64,000 nt of DNA from Nostoc sp. CHAB 5844 (GCF_020829595.1 NZ_JAIVFW010000030.1:1-64000); one strand, 5' to 3'. Positions 21,101 through 30,041 are shown, numbered from the stretch's first letter. Notes: a model not told the origin generated them from the letters alone. Translations and numbers: made by a program.

Positions 21101-23194
21101 ACACGATTAAATCGTTCTTTGAAAGTTGCTTTGTCGGTAGCATTTCTGGCTATATTTGGCTTATCTGTTTCCATTATCACCCTCTTAGATAGCGAAATTA
21201 AAACCCTGAGTGTCTCAAGTGAAGCTTTGTTTGCTTCTCAAAAAGGTATCGATGCGTTAAAAGAAGGAATAAAAGCTGGAAGAAAATTACAACAAGCACT
21301 TTGGGTAGACTCCTCGACAAAACAGCAAGTGCAAACGGCGCTGTACCAAGCAGTTTCGGGAGTTAGAGAGTTTAACCGTCTAGAAAGTCATACAGGTGGT
21401 GTGAATAGTGCCTCCTTTAGCCGCGATCGCTCTTTAATTGTCTCCGGCAGCGCTGATAATAGTATTAAACTTTGGCGTGCTGATGGTACTTTGCTCAAAA
21501 CCCTTTGGGGACATCAAGATATAGTTAATAGTGTAAGTTTTAGTCCTGATGGTCAAATGATTGCTTCTGGCAGTCAAGATATGACAGTTAGATTATGGAG
21601 TCGAGAAGGTAAAGCACTCCATACTCTGAAAGGTCATCAAGCTGTAGTCAATAGTGTAAGTTTTAGTCCCGATGGGCAAATTATTGCCTCAGCCAGTACC
21701 GACAACACAGTGAAATTGTGGAGTCGTGACGGCAAACTACTCCACACCTTAACTAGACATGAAAATACAGTCTTAGATGTAGCTTGGTCGCCTGACAGTC
21801 AAACTATTGCCTCTGCCAGTGCTGATAAAAGCATCAATCTGTGGAACCGAGATGGTGAATTGCTGAAAAGCTGGCAAGCACATGATGATGCTGTCAAAAG
21901 CGTAGCCTGGTCTAGTGATGGTCAAACTATTGTTTCAGGAAGCTTAGACCAGACAATCAAACTGTGGAATCTGCAAGGTAAGCTAATCAGAACTTTGTCA
22001 GGGCATACAGCAGAAATCACCAGCGTGAGTTTTAGTCCCGATGGTCATACAATTGCCTCAGCTAGTCTCGATCAAACCGTGAAGTTATGGAGTCCTCAAG
22101 GTTTGCTGTTAGGGACTCTCAGAGGACATAACAATTGGGTTAATAGTGTGAGTTTTAGTTCTAATGGTCGAACTTTGATTTCGGCTGGCCGGGACAAAAC
22201 GGTGAAACTTTGGCGTTGGGATGATGTGCTGCTACGTAACCCCAACAGTGACCAAGAAGACTGGATTACAAGTATCAGTTTTAGCCCTGATAGCCGCACT
22301 ATAGCCGCAGCCAGTCGTGATTTCACTGTCAAAATATTGAATAGCAAAGGGCAACTTTTACGCACCTTAAAAGGTCATCAAGGTCAAGTTTGGGGTGTAG
22401 CTTGGTCGCCTGATGGTCAAAACATTGCCTCAGCCAGTAAAGATAAAACAGTCAAAATTTGGCAGCGTGATGGCAAACTACTGCATACTTTCACAGGACA
22501 TCAAGATACAGTCTTAGGTGTAGCTTGGTCTGGTGATGGTCAAATCATCGCCTCGGCTAGTAAGGATGCAACAGTCAAGCTTTGGAGTCGGGATGGCAAA
22601 CTGCTCAATACCTTAAAAGGTCATAAAGATGCGGTAAATTGGGTGGATTTTAGCCCTGACGGCAAATTCTTAGCCTCAGCCAGCGACGATAAAACAGTAA
22701 TTATTTGGAGTCAGGATGGCAAACTGCAAAAAATCTTAAACCGTCACAGTCGTCCGGTGAATGGCGTGGCTTGGTCGCCGGATGGTAAAACTTTAGCTTC
22801 AGCTAGTATTGACAGCACAGTGAAACTTTGGAGCCGAGATGGTCAACTACTCAATGATATCTCTGGGGATGGTGATAGTTTCATTAGTGTGAGTTTTAGT
22901 CACAATGGCAAAATGATTGTAGCTGCCAGCGAAGATAAACTCAAGCTGTGGAACCACGATGGCACACTATTGATTGCACTTAAAGGTGATAAGGAAGAAT
23001 TAACCAGTGTTGCTTTTAGCCCAGATGGTAATGCTTTGGCAGCAGGTAGCGGTAAAGGTATGGTAATTTTTCGACCTTTAGCAGATATTAAACTGGATAA
23101 TTTACTGACGCGAGGTTGCGATTTACTCTATGACTATTTCAAGACTAACCCCAAAGTCAGTAAGAGCGATCGCGCTTTGTGTTTTAGACAGTAA
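18113..23194 (+). CDS. Giant STAND NTPase with TPR region, membrane segment and 14 WD40 repeats
   Basis: A 1693-aa protein. Residues 1-200 are unassigned. About 200-530 is a helical TPR-like region. An nSTAND1-type NTPase module follows (FGSSSVALEIAASGREGDIN, Walker A GQSGVGKS at 570-577 with Lys576, Walker B VLIFDQFEEF with Asp664, then a winged-helix part). A coiled coil spans about 905-1000 and a single membrane helix about 1003-1026 (KVALSVAFLAIFGLSVSIITLL). From Glu1091 to about 1660 there are 14 WD40 repeats (SVSFSPDGQxIASxSxDxTVKLW), enough for two seven-bladed propellers. STAND proteins are ligand-gated switches, with repeats as the sensor. It overlaps the upstream ATPase gene. The effector part, if any, is not obvious; the N-terminus is the candidate. 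Confidence 0.85.
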   Translation: MVEHTQADIKSANERALRSLSRAISLSRGQFSVVLVCCNYRVLQEQILQQLEVFSLGSIPKLVLPHNARSLYSAIHFQLRADEQQPSALNILGLESVERIDDLLSSINQIRDEFPKRHPFPMIFWVNDEVLQKVVRLAPDFASWAATPIRFEMTTTQLQEFLRQETDSLFATVLPTQHQDAQGTEQDSTLEQMWEHNDELHFAIQELRHRGITLEPELYASLEFVFGLDNYVSDRIQRALTHFQQSLGVWQQLALESESENFNQTIPNTWNTELDILSNHTSPLVRQGVLLYYLGLCYIRLAEQNQIENRRCWDESKSYLQQSCNVLQLAQRPDIVAEFISQLAEVLEHLQEWSELQTVAQKSLELHQIYGSQIQLACDYGFLAQVALQQSRWMQASILAHVSLLKLGEAQRHGASHQYLFPLLLAQIYYLILAEAQQSLGDHQVANEYLDKAAKELPNALENSAHQYNAHRYIRLLRILRSLYFAAGRYLEAYTIRQKRRSVEQQYGFRAFIGAGRLQPQRQATNPALMSPFGSSSVALEIAASGREGDINNLIGKISRADQKLMVIHGQSGVGKSSTVSAGLVPALQNRTVGDQIAVPVVIQVYTDWVREFGKALTEAMSQIKGAVMEVTTSDLNIPTTTTAILGKLTENANNHLITVLIFDQFEEFFFTCNQLAQRQNFDRFLRDCLNISFVKIVFSLREDYLHRLLEFKNLSALEAIDYNILDKNIRYQLNNFSPEYAKVIIQKLTERSQMHLEPALIDALVEDLSADLGEVRPIELQVVGAQLQDERINTLEQYQPYRPNKLIERYIKELIKDCGPENERAALLVLYLLTDETNQRPFKTRAELATEIAELEDAGKLELVLDILVSSGLVVLFPDVPERYQLIHDYLVDLIRYLQEQESSLQAKLDQLRRKVDQSESEIKRLKSELRQKKQQARLPEVQPQQGLDLVTELRELRKREELSQLEIEQLRSVLKEKELTAQLVETKEKQQLNETRLNRSLKVALSVAFLAIFGLSVSIITLLDSEIKTLSVSSEALFASQKGIDALKEGIKAGRKLQQALWVDSSTKQQVQTALYQAVSGVREFNRLESHTGGVNSASFSRDRSLIVSGSADNSIKLWRADGTLLKTLWGHQDIVNSVSFSPDGQMIASGSQDMTVRLWSREGKALHTLKGHQAVVNSVSFSPDGQIIASASTDNTVKLWSRDGKLLHTLTRHENTVLDVAWSPDSQTIASASADKSINLWNRDGELLKSWQAHDDAVKSVAWSSDGQTIVSGSLDQTIKLWNLQGKLIRTLSGHTAEITSVSFSPDGHTIASASLDQTVKLWSPQGLLLGTLRGHNNWVNSVSFSSNGRTLISAGRDKTVKLWRWDDVLLRNPNSDQEDWITSISFSPDSRTIAAASRDFTVKILNSKGQLLRTLKGHQGQVWGVAWSPDGQNIASASKDKTVKIWQRDGKLLHTFTGHQDTVLGVAWSGDGQIIASASKDATVKLWSRDGKLLNTLKGHKDAVNWVDFSPDGKFLASASDDKTVIIWSQDGKLQKILNRHSRPVNGVAWSPDGKTLASASIDSTVKLWSRDGQLLNDISGDGDSFISVSFSHNGKMIVAASEDKLKLWNHDGTLLIALKGDKEELTSVAFSPDGNALAAGSGKGMVIFRPLADIKLDNLLTRGCDLLYDYFKTNPKVSKSDRALCFRQ

Positions 23195-23316
23195 TATTAT
23201 CAAGAGTTTCAGCAATCAACATCGTCCTAACCTATGCTTCGACTGCTATATTAACTATAATTAACAACTCAAAAACATAGACAAAAAGCGATCGCAGCCA
23301 TCAAACTAGATTTGAA

Positions 23317-23829
23317 ATGTCAATCGAATATCCAGAATATTGGACACACCGACAATGGATGAGTCGTGCTTTAGAAATAGCAAAAGCCGCAGGAGATGCG
23401 GGTGAAATTCCAGTTGGTGCTGTTATCGTCGATAGCAGTGGAAATTTGATTGCCGAAGGTGAAAACCGCAAAGAACGGGACAAAGACCCGACAGCCCACG
23501 CTGAAATTGTGGCGATTAAAACAGCGTCGCAAATATTACACAGATGGCGACTGCATGAATGTACATTATATGTCACTTTAGAACCTTGTCCGATGTGTGC
23601 CGGTGCGATCGTGCAATCGCGGTTAGCAATGCTTGTATACGGAGTGGACGATACAAAAACTGGCGCAATTCGGACTGTTCTTAACATCCCCGATAGTGCC
23701 GCTTCTAATCATCGTCTAAAAGTCCTGGGAGGCATTCTAGAATCAGCTTGTCGTCACCATTTGCAAGCTTGGTTTGCGACTCGAAGACTTCAACAAAAAA
23801 CTACAGACAGCAGTAAAACTGTCCAATAA
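23317..23829 (+). CDS. tadA: tRNA-specific adenosine-34 deaminase (TadA)
   Basis: A 170-aa zinc deaminase that converts A34 to inosine in tRNA-Arg(ACG). The zinc ligand and proton-shuttle motif are His61-Ala-Glu63 (TAHAEIVAI), and the two Cys are Cys91 and Cys94 in LEPCPMCAGAI. VYGVDD and the RHH-rich C-terminus are typical. It begins MSIEYPEYWTHRQWMSRALEIA, which fits the family. Its 3' end overlaps an open frame of the next gene, but the likely plsC start is 85 bases downstream. Confidence 0.92.
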   Translation: MSIEYPEYWTHRQWMSRALEIAKAAGDAGEIPVGAVIVDSSGNLIAEGENRKERDKDPTAHAEIVAIKTASQILHRWRLHECTLYVTLEPCPMCAGAIVQSRLAMLVYGVDDTKTGAIRTVLNIPDSAASNHRLKVLGGILESACRHHLQAWFATRRLQQKTTDSSKTVQ

Positions 23830-23914
23830 CAACTACACAATTTATAAAAGAGAATTTACGGTTGAACTAATCACTACTTCGTTACCTTGTATTGGGCAAT
23901 TCGCAGCTACCGAC

Positions 23915-24685
23915 ATGATAAAATTTGACTTTTCCAAAGATACGTATGAGCCAAAGCCAATAGCAAAGAATTCCGTAAATCATCAGATTGCTGATCCAAC
24001 TTCACAAGTTTCTCCTTTGTTAGGGCCGACGGCGTATCTCTTGGGACGGCATTTAGTTTTACCTCTGTTTTTTGGCAGAATCACAATCACTGGACAACAT
24101 AACATTCCCACAACAGGGCCTATTATCCTGGCTCCTACCCACCGGGCGCGTTGGGATGCCTTGCTTGTCCCTTATGTTACTTCTTGTATTAGGGGTGCAG
24201 ATCTGCGCTTTATGGTGACTATCAGCGAATGCCAAGGGCTACAAGGCTGGTTTGTACGTCGCTTAGGTGGGTTCCCTGTAGATCCTCAACACCCGACAAT
24301 CTCTACTTTACGTCACGGGGTTTCCTTACTTCAGGAAGGAAAAACTTTGGTAATTTTTCCTGAAGGCGGCATTTTTCGTGATGGCGAGGTTCATTCTTTA
24401 AAACCAGGAATTGCTCGTTTGTCTTTGAGTGCTGAACTAAATCACCCAGGACTAGGGGTAAAAATCGTACCAATGAGCATCAATTACAGCCAACCCTATC
24501 CTAACTGGGGTACAGATGTGAGTATTAACATTGGCAACGCAATTGATGTTGCAGAATACACCAATGGTACGGTAAAACAAAACGCTAAACGTCTTACAGA
24601 AGATTTAGCAAAGGCATTGCACCATTTAAATCATCAAGAATCAGAAGTTACTAGTGGTCAATGGTCAATTGTCAATGGTCAATAG
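23915..24685 (+). CDS. plsC: 1-acyl-sn-glycerol-3-phosphate acyltransferase (PlsC family)
   Basis: A 256-aa membrane-associated acyltransferase of phospholipid synthesis. Motif I is PTHRARWDAL (His-x4-Asp), motif II is the GGFPVD block, motif III is FPEGGIFRDG and motif IV is VKIVPMSINY. I start at the ATG at 23915 (MIKFDFSKDTYEPKP). The frame stays open back to 23774 inside tadA, but those 47 residues look like out-of-frame tadA sequence. The last codons (TSGQWSIVNGQ) are encoded by a heptamer-type repeat (GGTCAATGGTCAA), so the C-terminus has been extended or replaced by repeat DNA. Confidence 0.85.
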   Translation: MIKFDFSKDTYEPKPIAKNSVNHQIADPTSQVSPLLGPTAYLLGRHLVLPLFFGRITITGQHNIPTTGPIILAPTHRARWDALLVPYVTSCIRGADLRFMVTISECQGLQGWFVRRLGGFPVDPQHPTISTLRHGVSLLQEGKTLVIFPEGGIFRDGEVHSLKPGIARLSLSAELNHPGLGVKIVPMSINYSQPYPNWGTDVSINIGNAIDVAEYTNGTVKQNAKRLTEDLAKALHHLNHQESEVTSGQWSIVNGQ

Positions 24686-24771
24686 TGTTATGTAAACCAT
24701 CATTTTTTTACTACTGGTTAACAAGTGCGATCGCCTAAATTTGCCAAGTACCTTAAATGCGATCGCCCCAG

Positions 24772-25458
24772 CTATTTTTTAGCTAAAACTTGCACAAAAT
24801 CTTGATGTTCTTGACTCGCTAAACCTTGTTGCAATACTTCTAAAACTTTCGCCAAATTTCCCGCTAATAAAGCTGCTCGCTCTAACCATAATCCCGAAAA
24901 AACTTGAGAACGTATTATCCCATTTTCATCGGATTCAAGTTGAATATATTCCCCTTCATTTAACTTAAACCAATCAAATTGACCGTCATCAACTCGCCAA
25001 ACTAAATATTCCTGTACTCCATTCCGACGATAAACTTTGAGTTTTTGGTGCAAATCAATTGAAACACTGCTGGCAGCAATTTCTACAATTAATTCCGCAG
25101 CACCTTCTACATAGCCATCCTCGCTAATAGTAGATTGTCCGCCAACTTCAATTCTCAGTAGTGCATCTGGTTGAGGTTCGTTATCGAAATCAAGACGTAC
25201 TGTAGCATTATCACCCAATTCAACACCTGGTGTAGCTGCCCAATAGCTTCCTAACCAAGTCATAATTCGAGCATGCGGATTGCCATGATTTGTTATCCGC
25301 AAGGGGGATGCCATATAAACATGTCCTTCAATCAATTCCGCTTTTTTCAGATGAAGCATTGCTTCATAGCGTCGCTCAAATTCAGCACGGGTGAGTTTGT
25401 CGCCATTTTCTAAAGGCGGAATTGTTAATTTTTGGTAATTTGTGTCAGCAGATATCAT
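24772..25458 (-). CDS. Uma2 family protein (DUF820, PD-(D/E)xK nuclease fold)
   Basis: A 228-aa protein of the family that is greatly expanded in cyanobacteria. It has the typical LTRAEFERRYEAM, KAELIEGHVYMASP, the core PDALLRIE, the ELIVEIAASSVSIDLHQKLKVYRRNGVQEYLVW block containing the acidic and Lys residues of the nuclease-like centre, and a variable tail. The family is named Uma2 endonuclease by analogy, and activity is mostly unproven. No partner gene is adjacent. A second, divergent Uma2 protein is at 43.6 kb. Confidence 0.88.
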   Translation of the reverse strand: MISADTNYQKLTIPPLENGDKLTRAEFERRYEAMLHLKKAELIEGHVYMASPLRITNHGNPHARIMTWLGSYWAATPGVELGDNATVRLDFDNEPQPDALLRIEVGGQSTISEDGYVEGAAELIVEIAASSVSIDLHQKLKVYRRNGVQEYLVWRVDDGQFDWFKLNEGEYIQLESDENGIIRSQVFSGLWLERAALLAGNLAKVLEVLQQGLASQEHQDFVQVLAKK

Positions 25459-25666
25459 AATTTTTTAATGTGATGCTTAATTACTGACATTATTAATTTT
25501 ACTAAGTTTAGGTTTAACATAATTTATTATTAAAATAAGCTGCCATAACTTCCACTTCCATTTTTAGAGGCTGTTTGAAAAGTTTTAAGGTGTGAAAATT
25601 TATGCCCTTTAGCTCACGCAGTGCTGTATTTTCTCTATTTACAGCTTATACTGAGTGAGCTTTCTA

Positions 25667-26311
25667 CTACTTAGCCGACGTTTCCAACAGCCTCTTACGC
25701 TTGGCACGCCGTTTGAGAATAGTTCCAGCCAATGCCACGATGCCCAGCGAAGACATAAAGCTAGGTTCGGGAACTGGTGGAACTGTAGTGCCACTTAAAT
25801 TGATCCGGGCAAATGAATTGGGATCAAAGGGCAGTCCCTGGACATTTACAAACAATTCATTTCCGTCAAAGGTGACTCTATCGGGTGTTAGACCTAATGT
25901 AGTTTGTGGGTCTATCAAAACATCTGTAATTTGCAAAGCTGTGGGTGCAGTGAATGTAAACACATAAGTATTCTGAAACCCAGTTGCAAATCTATTAAAT
26001 CCTGCGTTATCAAAGTCAATAGCTAGGTAATTCGCACCAGCATCGATCGAAACGTCTACAAGAGATCTAGCAAATCCTGGAGGAACACCTGTACTGGGGT
26101 CAAACAAACTCGCTACATTAGGGAACTCCACGGTTGATTCGCTAACAATCGCAGATGCGGGAAATGAAGTCACAAATAGTTGACTTGTTGAAGTTGATTG
26201 TGCTTCAGTACGAAGTCTAAGCTCTGACCCAACTAAGGTAAACCCTAAAGCTGAACCACCACTGAAAGTAACCATCGCTACGGAGGCAAAAAGTGGAAGT
26301 GCCTTAATCAT
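25667..26311 (-). CDS. PEP-CTERM sorting domain protein (exported)
   Basis: A 214-aa exported protein. The signal peptide MIKALPLFASVAMVTFSGGSALG is followed by a beta-rich body with FDNAGFNRFATGFQNTYVF. The C-terminus VPEPSFMSSLGIVALAGTIL then KRRAKRKR is a PEP-CTERM signal (PEP, hydrophobic helix, basic tail), recognised by exosortase for surface sorting. I start at the ATG at 26309-26311; a frame 20 codons longer would bury the signal peptide. The ligand or role is unknown. A repeat-like GAGGCTGTTTGAAAAG lies 3' of the gene (25569). Confidence 0.85.
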   Translation of the reverse strand: MIKALPLFASVAMVTFSGGSALGFTLVGSELRLRTEAQSTSTSQLFVTSFPASAIVSESTVEFPNVASLFDPSTGVPPGFARSLVDVSIDAGANYLAIDFDNAGFNRFATGFQNTYVFTFTAPTALQITDVLIDPQTTLGLTPDRVTFDGNELFVNVQGLPFDPNSFARINLSGTTVPPVPEPSFMSSLGIVALAGTILKRRAKRKRLLETSAK

Positions 26312-26671
26312 GAAGTATTTTTCTTTGATTTGTTGATGTATCAATAGGATTTTTTCACATAAAATTTTCAATTAGAATCTTTTGCGGAAAATTTATAAAT
26401 CTCTCAACATACCTTTAAGGGTATTGATTAAAATCTATGTTATGAGTGTGACGTAGGATGCGCTCCGAAATTAATGCCATCACGAATATTGTGGAGATGT
26501 ACCACGCTTTATTAACTTGTGTAAGCTCAACTTTCTAGTAGAAGTTTTGTAGTTAATAGAACTCAGAGCTTACGTAAAAATCTCCACAAAATCTAATTTT
26601 TCTGTGATTTGTGCGTCCTTCGTATTTGGTTTGTAGTTGCGCTTTAGCGCTAAACACCAAGCAATCATTGA

Positions 26672-28774
26672 CTAATAACCAATGATTAATTCCCAACTAT
26701 TTAATTTGCCTGTGTCTTGCGGTGCAGAATCTACCAGCCACAATTGCCAGCGTCCTTGACCAGATAATGATAGTAACTGCTTGAGGGCTGGATGCGATCG
26801 CACACCATAAGTGATCTGCAAATTAGTCCGTCTGCCTAAAGTCCGATTCTGTAATAACACTGGCTGATTATTTGGTGCTATTAAGTAAATTTCTAAATCA
26901 CCTAAAAAATCGTGAGTCACATTTACACTCACTTGAATATCTTTAACTACGATAGATTGGTTAATTGCGATCGCACTTTTGACTCCCTGGTGATCGTTAT
27001 CAGGAATTCCAACAGAGTTGGTATTGCTTACTTGCAACTGTTGACTAACTGGTGATGCCGCTTCTCGCATTTGCTTAGCTGCTTGCACGGCCCTAGTAGC
27101 ATTCACTTTGCCATAGCCAAACCACTGGGAATGACCATTACCATCGTAAGTTCCTCCCTGGAAACCTAATTGGGAGTCAGCGTTGGGGTCAACTATCTTA
27201 TCGGCAGTTTCTTGTAAGATGCGTCTAACTTGTTGGGCTGTCAAGTCAGTGTTTGCTGACAAAACTAACGCCGCCACTCCTGCTACAACGGGAGTGGCAC
27301 TAGAAGTGCCGCCAAAGTTGGGCGTAAAATCGCCTTTTTCGTAGCCTGCCGCTCCTAATTGGTCAGTTGTGAATACCCCTAGTCCATTAAGATAAGAGGC
27401 GATCGCAGGTTGTGTATACACATAACCCTTCTCTGGAAATGACATTCCTGGTGGCGCATTATTACTAGGCGCACACACAGCAATGCTATCTCCCCAATTA
27501 CTATAGGCAGCTTTTTTATTCATGCTAGTAGAAGCGGCAACAGCCATCACATCAGGATGTACCGCAAAACCACTGAGCCAATCTGTTTTTCCTTGTAAAA
27601 TCTTATCAGGCCAATTCTGCTCCATAACAGTACCATTAACTGGACGGTTGGCATTGCCAGCTGCAAATAAAATCACACAGCCCTTTCCTTTGCGTCCTTT
27701 TGTGGCTGCACGAGTAATAGCAGCCCGTTGCCGCAACGACAGGGGGAAGTAAACCGCCGAAGCTCCCCAGCTGCAAGAAATCACACTCGCACCCTTTTCA
27801 ATTGCCCAGTTAAAAATTTGCTCAATCGATTCATCATCTAAATAACCAGTGGTACGAATGGGCATGAATGCACAACCAGGCGCAACCCCAACAATTCCTG
27901 CACCATTTTCTTCCGCAACAGCTACACCAGCACAGGCTGTCCCGTGACTTGTTTCCTTGGCATCAGGTAGAGGTAAAAAATCATTTTGTTTTAAATCTCT
28001 GGGGGCGACAACTTTACCTGAACCTTGAAAATCAGGGTGATTCAAATCAAAAGAATCATCGACCACAGCCACAACTACAGAACGCACACCGCGAGTAATA
28101 TCCCAAGCTTTTTCCACAGAGATATGCGAACCTAACACTAATTCTTCACCGCCATTATGGTTCAAGTACCACTGTTGTGTATAAAGGGGATCGCGGGGTT
28201 TATAATGTGTTTCGCTGTTAATGATAATGTTAGGTTCAGCAGCTAAAACTTCTTTAAGTCCTTGCAGTTGGTTAGTAATTTTAATCGGGTTTTCTGTTGC
28301 TTGTTTACTAACTAAAAATACGAAAGTGTTAGGTATACCAACAACAGGTTTATCTTGAATCAAACTGTACGTACTGGCTATAGCATTAATTCTGGCAGAT
28401 TCTACCCCAACGGCAAATTGAATAGTGATTTGGTCGCCTAAGTAAACAAAAGTTCCAGGATTACTTTTGATAGTATAAACATGACTGGCAAAAGCTACAT
28501 TTTCCGCAGCGCGTGCTTGAGCCATTGCCGCCTCTAACTGGTCAGGTGCAACCGTAAATAATTCTAATTGTGCTTGAGGAATACTTCGCTGCCAAATGCC
28601 CCAACTTACCTGAGATAATTGTTGAGGTGTAAAATCGGTAGCTGGGCGGATGGTGAAACGGTCTGTTGCTTTTTCTAAGACTAATTCTTCACCACCGCGT
28701 TGCAAAACAATTCCCAAATTGCTTGCTGGTACACCTGTGGTTGGAAGATCAGAGGAATTGATGCGATCGCTCAT
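26672..28774 (-). CDS. Subtilisin-like S8 serine protease with C-terminal P domain (PrcA-like)
   Basis: A 700-aa protease. The catalytic triad is Asp239 (VAVVDDSFDLNHPDF), His277 (SHGTACAGV) and Ser491 (GGTSSATPVVAG). The oxyanion Asn lies in ILFAAGNAN. The C-terminal 130 residues are a proprotein-convertase P domain (VNVTHDFLGDLEIYLIAPN ... GKLNSWELIIGY). The N-terminal 170 residues resemble a propeptide/PPC-like region, and no signal peptide is evident. The arrangement matches the calcium-dependent protease PrcA of Anabaena; homology is from memory, so no symbol is given. The spacer 26372-26671 downstream of the PEP-CTERM start holds no gene. Confidence 0.88.
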   Translation of the reverse strand: MSDRINSSDLPTTGVPASNLGIVLQRGGEELVLEKATDRFTIRPATDFTPQQLSQVSWGIWQRSIPQAQLELFTVAPDQLEAAMAQARAAENVAFASHVYTIKSNPGTFVYLGDQITIQFAVGVESARINAIASTYSLIQDKPVVGIPNTFVFLVSKQATENPIKITNQLQGLKEVLAAEPNIIINSETHYKPRDPLYTQQWYLNHNGGEELVLGSHISVEKAWDITRGVRSVVVAVVDDSFDLNHPDFQGSGKVVAPRDLKQNDFLPLPDAKETSHGTACAGVAVAEENGAGIVGVAPGCAFMPIRTTGYLDDESIEQIFNWAIEKGASVISCSWGASAVYFPLSLRQRAAITRAATKGRKGKGCVILFAAGNANRPVNGTVMEQNWPDKILQGKTDWLSGFAVHPDVMAVAASTSMNKKAAYSNWGDSIAVCAPSNNAPPGMSFPEKGYVYTQPAIASYLNGLGVFTTDQLGAAGYEKGDFTPNFGGTSSATPVVAGVAALVLSANTDLTAQQVRRILQETADKIVDPNADSQLGFQGGTYDGNGHSQWFGYGKVNATRAVQAAKQMREAASPVSQQLQVSNTNSVGIPDNDHQGVKSAIAINQSIVVKDIQVSVNVTHDFLGDLEIYLIAPNNQPVLLQNRTLGRRTNLQITYGVRSHPALKQLLSLSGQGRWQLWLVDSAPQDTGKLNSWELIIGY

Positions 28775-28946
28775 AGGGGACGATGGTAATTAGTATACAG
28801 AGGCACTGGGAACTCTCTTAAACCGATTTTCAGTCTAAAACAAAGAAACCAAGTATATAGCTGTGTTTTGTTTAAAACGAAAACAAAGTTAAGATACCCA
28901 AAGTTTCCCTTAGTATTTGTATATATTTGTCGCCCCCGTTTAATCC

Positions 28947-29537
28947 ATGAAAATAGCTGCAACTGCGCCTTTAATTGGCCTCAGTTCCTTCTCAGTCATC
29001 GCCATCTTGAGTTTGCTATCACCCGCAAATGCTCAGGTGCTTTACAGCCAACAAGCACAGCCCATTGACCCCAATGCTCCTAATAATCTCCGCCCTGCCA
29101 CCCAAAATAATAGCTTGTTAAGCATTGAGGGAGGCGATCGACTGATGAAAGAGGCCGAAGCAGCTGTTTCCGCCCAAAACTACACATTGGCTGCCAAAAA
29201 ACTCCAAGAAGCACGGCAAGTTTTTAATCAGCTATCTAATTTTTATCAAGAACTCAACTCCAGCTTTTCTGGCATTGACTTAAGAGTGTCCGACTCTCAG
29301 CGTCAAAAAGCCTTATTAACCGCCCAAAAGCGAGATGAAGCCACCTATCAATTAGCACTGGTACATCGCGCCCAAAACCAGCCAGAATTAGCCGTACCCT
29401 TATTAATTCAAATCGTTAAAAGTCAAAACCCCACAAGAGATTTAGGCAAAAAAGCTTATCAACAGCTATTTGAACTGGGTTTTGTTGACACACCATACCC
29501 CAGACAAGGCGGCAGCGGTTCAACTTCGCAAAAATAA
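28947..29537 (+). CDS. Conserved exported cyanobacterial protein, helical repeat type
   Basis: A 196-aa protein with signal peptide MKIAATAPLIGLSSFSVIAILSLLSPANAQ (cleavage ANA|Q). The mature part has two helical-repeat stretches (LMKEAEAAVSAQNYTLAAKKLQEARQVF and YQLALVHRAQNQPELAVPLLIQIV) that look like TPR-type hairpins, and a Gly/Ser tail. I recognise it only as a conserved cyanobacterial protein of unknown function. It is divergent from the protease gene and its stop is followed by heptamer repeats. Confidence 0.75.
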   Translation: MKIAATAPLIGLSSFSVIAILSLLSPANAQVLYSQQAQPIDPNAPNNLRPATQNNSLLSIEGGDRLMKEAEAAVSAQNYTLAAKKLQEARQVFNQLSNFYQELNSSFSGIDLRVSDSQRQKALLTAQKRDEATYQLALVHRAQNQPELAVPLLIQIVKSQNPTRDLGKKAYQQLFELGFVDTPYPRQGGSGSTSQK

Positions 29538-29542
29538 ATCTT

Positions 29543-29740
29543 AGTCATTAGTCAATAGTCATTTGTCCTTTGTCAAACAGCAGGAGGTGAAGCAGTCGCA
29601 GTCTTGGCGCGTCGTGCGAAGTCTTCTCCCAAAGGGAGACGCTACGCCAACGAGCGTCACCCGGAGGGCATAAGGCTAAAGAAAGGATGGAATTTCATCC
29701 TTCATACTTCATACTTCATACTTCACACTTCACTCCCTTA
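29543..29740. repeat. Heptamer repeats plus modular dispersed repeat
   Basis: TTAGTCATTAGTCAATAGTC (29543-29562) is a CAATAGT-type run. A modular repeat at 29578-29668 carries AAAGGGAGACGCTACGCC and GAGCGTCACCCGGAGGG. Then TTCATACTTCATACTTCATA (29700-29735) is a run of CTTCATA heptamers. There is no coding capacity. Confidence 0.8.
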
Positions 29741-29783
29741 TCTTCTGCTAATAATAGAGAAGTGAGTTTTTTCAGGAATTGCG

Positions 29784-30041
29784 ATGATTAGTCCGCAGCA
29801 GATTGAGGCTATGATCAAGGCGGAACTGCCAGACGCTCAGATACAAGTGCAAGACTTGACAGGTGGCAAAGACCACTATCAAGTTACAGTCGTATCATCG
29901 CAGTTTGCAGGTAAAGGACTGGTGCAACAGCATCAGCTAGTTTATGGTGCGTTGCGGCAAGCTATGTCAACTGAAGCAATTCACGCCTTGGCAGTTAAAA
30001 CATTTACGCCTGAAACTTGGCAGACAACAGCCACTTCGTAA
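29784..30041 (+). CDS. BolA family protein
   Basis: An 85-aa BolA-fold protein (class II KH-like). It shows the [20 protein letters not shown] core, [17 protein letters not shown] (with the conserved His that can bind an Fe-S cluster together with a glutaredoxin) and [14 protein letters not shown]. BolA proteins pair with CGFS glutaredoxins to hold a 2Fe-2S cluster and modulate iron signalling or Fe-S trafficking. The grxD gene starts 75 bases downstream on the same strand, so the pair is probably one operon. Confidence 0.92.
   Translation: MISPQQIEAMIKAELPDAQIQVQDLTGGKDHYQVTVVSSQFAGKGLVQQHQLVYGALRQAMSTEAIHALAVKTFTPETWQTTATS

Noticed and set aside
23774-23914. PlsC start inside tadA
   Set aside because: The 47 extra residues are an out-of-frame reading of tadA; family alignment starts after 23915.
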